Source of the DNA: Macrotis lagotis
Taxonomy: Eukaryota > Chordata > Mammalia > Peramelemorphia > Peramelidae
DNA length: 64,000 nucleotides
Assembly: GCF_037893015.1 (NCBI RefSeq)
Contig: NC_133662.1
Location: 209,312,840 to 209,376,839, forward strand
Direction: 5' to 3'
The first letter of the stretch is position 1. Each line of letters starts with the position of its first letter. Of the stretch, positions 59,375 through 64,000 are shown one piece after another. A program made the translations under genes and the position numbers. The notes under the pieces were generated by a model, which was not told where the DNA came from, did not search any database, and saw only the letters and a list, made by a program, of their open reading frames with translations.

Positions 59375-59885
59375 AACAGACACAATAACTCTATGACTCT
59401 CAAACTTGAAAATTTTACCTAAAGAGAAGGGAAAAGCAAAAATAACCTTAAGAAAATAATTGCTAAAAGGAAGGTAAGAAAAGGCATTATCAAATATATA
59501 ACAAATCATCCACTGATAAACATGAATTATACTCTCCCATCAATGTCCATTAGAGCAAGTGAACTCACACATTTATAGAAACTTAGAAATAAGGCATATT
59601 AAGTGGGGTAATGTGCCTGAGTCAGTTGTCAGAGCTGATCTAGGTCTGGATGTCTATGCTCTCTTTAGATAATATTCAGCCTCATATATCAGTTGTTCTC
59701 CTGGTCACCCAGAAATAATATTTGCAGTTTGTTGAATGAGTCTCTTTTCTTTTCTGCTGGATGAAGTTAAATTTCTATTTCTCTTAGTTGTAAAAGCAGT
59801 GTTAAAATGTTTTAGTTATTACCAGTCTTATTGTGAGAGTCTACAAATTCTTCCTGGATCTGTTGCCTTGGCCGAGCCATAAGGT
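59375..59885. other. No feature recognised
   Basis: Unassigned AT-rich DNA. Confidence 0.4.
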
Positions 59886-59889
59886 AGTA

Positions 59890-60218
59890 TAATGATGATG
59901 ATGATGATATTTGTCCTTCATTCTTGAAAAAGACAATGCCATTAGGGAGATAATGCCATGATAAGCAGATGAATTGGATTTGAGTGAGGAGGTGCTGTAC
60001 GAAATCACCAGTCTCACTTTCTCCTCAAGAACCATCTGGGCCAGATATGAATCAGGATGACTGGAGATGAACCTGGATATGAGATATTCAGAATTAAGTG
60101 ACTTGCCCAAGATTACAAAGATATTGTATGTATCAAGTATCTGAGATCAAATTTGATCTCAAGTCCTCTTGTCTTCAGGGTCAGTATTCTATTTCCTGTG
60201 CCACCTAGCTGCCCCTGG
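59890..60218 (-). repeat. Longer marsupial SINE, reverse copy of a head-to-head pair
   Basis: It starts on the forward strand with (gat)n and tttgtccttcattcttgaaa, then gatgaattggatttgagtga, tcaggatgactggagatgaa and gtgccacctagctgcccc. The 89-codon reverse frame here is SINE-derived. Confidence 0.88.
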
Positions 60219-60235
60219 TAGTGAATCATTCTTTT

Positions 60236-60487
60236 AGTTGGGCAACTAGGTAGCAGAGTTGAGAGCTGGTCCTGATATCAGGAGGATTCATCTTCCTAAG
60301 TTCAAATCAGTACTCAGTCACTTGACACTAGCTGTGAGACCTTGGGCAAGTCACTTACTCCTGACTGCCTTGCATCCACAGGGCTATCTCCAGTCATTCT
60401 GATTCATATCGGATCCCTGAACCCAGATAACTCTGGAGGAGAAAGTGAGGCTGGTGACTTAGCACAGCACCCCCTCACTCAAATCAT
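60236..60487 (+). repeat. Longer marsupial SINE, forward copy of a head-to-head pair
   Basis: It reads gggcaactaggtagcagagt, gatatcaggaggattcatct, gtgagaccttgggcaagtca, ccagtcattctgattcatat and cccctcactcaaatcat. This is the same family as the neighbour, in opposite orientation, 17 bp away. Confidence 0.88.
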
Positions 60488-60489
60488 AA

Positions 60490-61255
60490 GTTATCCTTCT
60501 AGCCTAACTTAGTTTGAGAAACTCCAAATTCATATTTCTGGTGTATGTAACATAAACTATTATGCAATATATCATATGCCCCTTTTCCCAAAGCATTTCT
60601 TTGATTCAGTTGTAGAGAATAAATTGAAAAAATCCTGAAAACAGTCATTTTCAAATTAGTTTCTGGAAAGCAATGTATCACATTCATCTCTAATGTTTCA
60701 GCATCATTCCTTCTGAGGTTGTTCAGGGTCTCTTAGAACTTTCATATTATGATGAGCTCCTTTTCTCCAGGTGTGTCATGATCTGTGTTTGTCCTCAAGT
60801 AACTTTTCTTGGTATTTAATGAAAAATGATTTTTTTGCTCCTTTCAGAAACTAAAGTGTCTCCATAAGAAAAAGGCCATATTTTTACATATGACTAGTTA
60901 TTCCATGATCTATATTTATATTATTGCAAATAATGGGTCCAATAGAGATTCCTGAGAGTTTTGATCTCAGGGATAAATAGTGGAAAGAGGAATAGAGGAA
61001 GAAAAACTAGAGCTTGTCCTTAAAGAATTGGAAAGATTTCAATTGAAATATATGGGGAAAGAGAACTCTAGAAAATTTACTGACAGAATAAAATTGTAAA
61101 GTAACTACATTATTAGAAGGTGTTCTTGTAGTGGGACACTATGAAGTAAGATTAAAGGGGTATGGAAAAATGAGGCAATGATGGACTCAGGGAACTGAAA
61201 ATAATCTTCACTTGAGTCATATAGAAAAGAAGGGGAAGAGAAGGGAATAAACATG
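60490..61255. other. No feature recognised
   Basis: Unassigned DNA. The 62-codon reverse frame at 60,499-60,687 is not recognisable. Confidence 0.4.
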
Positions 61256-61259
61256 AAAT

Positions 61260-61410
61260 AATTTCTCTAGGGCATCAGGCACCGTGTTAAGCACTTTTAC
61301 TTATCTCATTTGTTCCTAAAAACAATACTGAAAGGTAGGTGGTTATTTTCCTCTTCCTTTTATAGTTGAGAAAACTGAGGCAAATAGAGATTAGGTGACT
61401 TAACCTACCT
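61260..61410 (-). repeat. MIR-type SINE relic
   Basis: On the forward strand: aggcaccgtgttaagcactt, tactgaaaggtaggtggtta, agttgagaaaactgaggcaa and ttaggtgacttaac. Confidence 0.7.
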
Positions 61411-61419
61411 GGTTTCCTT

Positions 61420-61632
61420 CAAGTTCCAAATAAAATCCTATCTTTTACTAGAAACCTTCCTCAAGTACTCTTAATTCAGAATATTCCTTCCAATAATCAT
61501 TTCCTCTTTATCCTTGATATAACTTACTTTCTATATGTATTTAGATGTTGACTTCTCCATTAAATTGTGAACTCGTTTAAAGGAAAGAACATTTTTTGTT
61601 TCTTTTTTCAGTTAATCAATAAATATTTAGAA
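61420..61632 (+). repeat. L2 LINE 3' end
   Basis: The sequence gaaaccttcctcaagtactc, ttctccattaaattgtgaac, tcgtttaaaggaaagaacat and tcaataaatatttag is the L2 terminal order. Confidence 0.75.
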
Positions 61633-61649
61633 CCTTATCCAATCACTGA

Positions 61650-61835
61650 TCTACTATCTGAAGTCATATTTGAACTCACATCTTCCTGACTTTAGGGACA
61701 GTGTTCAAGTCACTCCTGAAATCAGGAGGATTCATCTTCCTGAATTCAAATATGACCTCAGACACTTAACATTTATTAGCAGTTTGATCCTGGGCAAGTC
61801 ACTTATCTCTGATTGTCTTGCATCCAGGTCCTACC
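61650..61835. repeat. Head-to-head SINE fragments forming a fold-back
   Basis: Bases 61,660-61,712 are a reverse SINE piece (gaagtcatatttgaactcac, atcttcctgactttaggg). Bases 61,715-61,830 are a forward one (tgaaatcaggaggattcatc, ctgaattcaaatatgacctc). Complementary segments tcatatttgaa and ttcaaatatga could pair. Confidence 0.75.
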
Positions 61836-61839
61836 AAAG

Positions 61840-62540
61840 TCAAACAGCTAGTTGGTTGCAGAGCTGCACCAGAAAATAAAAGGTATTTTGGATCTCAGGA
61901 AAGTTCTCTTTTCAGTAAACAATATTATTAACATGCAGATATACCTTATGCTGTTAAAAAAAATGAAAGGAAGAAAACATCCTCCCACCAATATTACAGT
62001 TAATTTTTAGAAGATACTTTAAAATATCAAAGTAAATTGTTTAGGATATGTTTCTATAGAAGACAATTTACATAGGCTTAGGATTTTTCTATATGTCTTC
62101 AACTGTTAGTAGAATAATACAAATTATGAGTGTGATGACAAACTCCCTTGATCAGCTCTAGAAAGGGTCCCCACCCCCCAAGGAGAATTTGCTGAATTCC
62201 ATTCCCCAGAAATGGAAGGAATTTAAAAACTAATGCTTCAGGGGCTAAAAACTACAGCTGTAACAGTTATAGATACAGCAGTTATAGATATTGGGGAAAA
62301 TGGCAAGGAATCAAATTGTAAACATAAAAGTAGTCAACTATTTTAGATTCAATGAATTTGAATTCAAATGAAACTGATATGATAATTCCAATTGAATCTA
62401 TAAAAGATTGACTGTAGCATTTTGCACTTTTCTATCATGAAATCAGAACATTAATCACATAAATTTGAATTGAAAAGTATTGGTGATTTAAAATAATAAA
62501 AAGTTGACTAAAATGTCCACTTTAAATTCAACAATTCAAT
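61840..62540. other. No feature recognised
   Basis: AT-rich, unassigned. Confidence 0.4.
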
Positions 62541-62544
62541 ATTC

Positions 62545-62700
62545 TTTTCTTTCAAGGTTTTTGCAAGGCAAATAGAGTTAAGTGGCTTTGCCCAAGGCCA
62601 CACAGCTAGGTAATTATTAAGTGTCTGAGGTCAGATTTGAACTGGGGTACTGTTGACTCCAGGGCTGGTGCTCTATCTATTGTGCCACCTAGCTACCCCC
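62545..62700 (-). repeat. WSINE1-like SINE
   Basis: It reads gtttttgcaaggcaaataga, ggccacacagctaggtaatt, gggctggtgctctatctatt and gccacctagctaccccc. The flanks attcaatatt and attcagtatt may be the TSD. Confidence 0.92.
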
Positions 62701-62814
62701 TCAATGATTCAGTATTATCTAAAATTCTATTAATTTCTTATTTTTCAAACTTTTAAGTGTGAAATTCTATAAAATAAGTTTGCTTAAGCCAGTGGCTACT
62801 TATGAGAGACAAAG

Positions 62815-63010
62815 TAGTGCAACTGGGAAAGTATATTCTTTAAACTTGGAATCAAGAGAGATCTGGATGTTAAAATTGTGGTACTTATCAGCTCTGTGAG
62901 CAAGTCATGACCACTTTGCTAGTTTCCTTATCAGTAAAATATAAATGATAATGTTCATTTTATTTCTTTCACAAAATCATGAGAGGATTCTCATGAAACT
63001 CTTTGTTAAC
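62815..63010 (+). repeat. MIR-type SINE
   Basis: It reads gcaactgggaaagtatattc, ggaatcaagagagatctgga, ctgtgagcaagtcatgacca and tagtttccttatcagtaaaa. Confidence 0.65.
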
Positions 63011-63019
63011 ATCAGAATG

Positions 63020-63420
63020 ATAGACAGATGGAAGATATTTGAATGTGTTTATTTTCAAAGAAACACTTCTGGTGGTTTCAGTGTTTCAAACTCCCTTGCA
63101 GCAGTTTTCTATGTAATGAATTTTCAGTAGTTACACCATGGCTTTAGGACCTTTCTCTGACTAGTGATTTACTACATACAACAACAACAAATTAATTACC
63201 AGTGGAATGTACATAATTAAGGCTCTAATTCTATCTCGATGTTCTAGAAACCTTAGGATATTTGTCATGGTCATGTTGCCAATATGTTAAAACCTGTGAA
63301 AAAAGTGGCTTGATACATTTCTATTAATAATAAAACTAAATCAAAGTAGCAAATGTTTCACTAACTATTTCTACCATGATCTTTCAGGACTGGTAACCAA
63401 TTAGTATACTGTCTTATCAA
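63020..63420. other. No feature recognised
   Basis: Unassigned AT-rich DNA. Confidence 0.4.
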
Positions 63421-63423
63421 GAT

Positions 63424-63760
63424 TTCATTCATTCATTCATTCATTCATTCATTCATTCACTCACTCAAAATTTATTTATTAGCAACTACTCTGCCAGGTA
63501 CCTTAAGAGGTTCTGAGATATAAAAACAGAAAGCAAATTGTTCCAGCCCTCAACTAGTTTATAGAGAGTTGTTATCACCTAAGAGGATCAGAATACAATT
63601 TGAGTAAGAAACATAACTTGAACTGAGACATATAGAAGCTAGAGATTCTATGAAGTCAAGGAAGGAGAAATTCCAGATATAGTGAATAATAGATGCAAAG
63701 ACATGTAGTTGAGAGATGGAATGTCCTAGATAGTGCACAGATACTAGATGAGTTTTATAC
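63424..63760 (+). repeat. (ATTC)n plus an old mammalian interspersed repeat
   Basis: About nine attc units lead into aaaatttatttattagcaac, tctgccaggtaccttaagag and ttccagccctcaactagttt. The order matches a common 'tattgagcacctactatgtgccaggcac' repeat whose family name I cannot assign with confidence. The 118-codon reverse frame at 63,559-63,915 overlaps it and is not supported as a gene. Confidence 0.5.
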
Positions 63761-64000
63761 TGCAGTCTTATAGAAATAGAGAGATATACAATCAACGCAG
63801 CAAGTTTGGCCAGAAACACCATGGCCAAATTAGGAAGCACTTTCAGGAAAGTCTTCTTGTTAGACATGGAATTTACCTTACAATAACCCTGGCTCATTTG
63901 GAGAAAAAAATTCAAAACTGATTAGCTTTTAGTTTAAGCACATGATAGAATATAAATTTCTTTAGGGAAATAGTTAACTTGTTTTTCTCTTTGTATTTTT
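63761..64000. other. No feature recognised
   Basis: AT-rich end of the window. Confidence 0.4.

Overview
The window is vertebrate nuclear DNA and almost certainly from a marsupial. It is AT-rich and holds no gene that I judge functional. Metatherian ancestry is inferred from the repeats. At least 18 copies of a tRNA-derived SINE share a consensus head (ggggcggctaggtggcgcag) and a tail ending in ccttgcaaaaa. HAL1-type 'half-LINEs' and L1 elements carry 3' ends of the type I associate with marsupials, and the background is old MIR, L2 and L3/CR1. The SINE type resembles WSINE1 of Australian marsupials, so an australidelphian (dasyurid-like) source is my best guess, with only moderate confidence.

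Layout. 1-4.7 kb: an L1/HAL1 5' UTR running off the left edge, MIR/L2 debris, and a 5'-truncated L1 with a perfect 16-bp target-site duplication (TSD). 5.1-10.1 kb: two HAL1 copies in a row, each hit by a SINE. 10.1-16 kb: mostly non-repeat DNA with an RPL23A processed pseudogene at 13.2-13.8 kb. 16-20.8 kb: an old L1 ORF2 broken by SINEs and by a rearranged local duplication, plus large microsatellites. 20.8-30.3 kb: one reverse-strand L1 that has been entered by another L1, a HAL1, four SINEs and a hAT DNA transposon. 30.3-38.3 kb: further L1 3' ends, a long HAL1 with 10-bp TSDs, a rearranged L1, and an L1 insertion with 14-bp TSDs. 38.3-64 kb: sparser DNA with L3/CR1, L2 and MIR relics, scattered SINEs, microsatellites, and two head-to-head SINE pairs near 60 and 61.7 kb.

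Nothing here works together as a pathway or operon. The interest lies in retrotransposition history: nested insertions that give relative dates, HAL1 elements with ORF1 but no ORF2, an L1 copy showing the opposite state (5' UTR and ORF2 remnant but no ORF1), a probable short 3' transduction, a local rearranged duplication, and an RPL23A retrocopy with only one stop.

All repeat calls come from reading the sequence and remembered family consensus features. No database search was run. Boundaries are exact only where target-site duplications are given; elsewhere they are good to roughly 10-30 bp.
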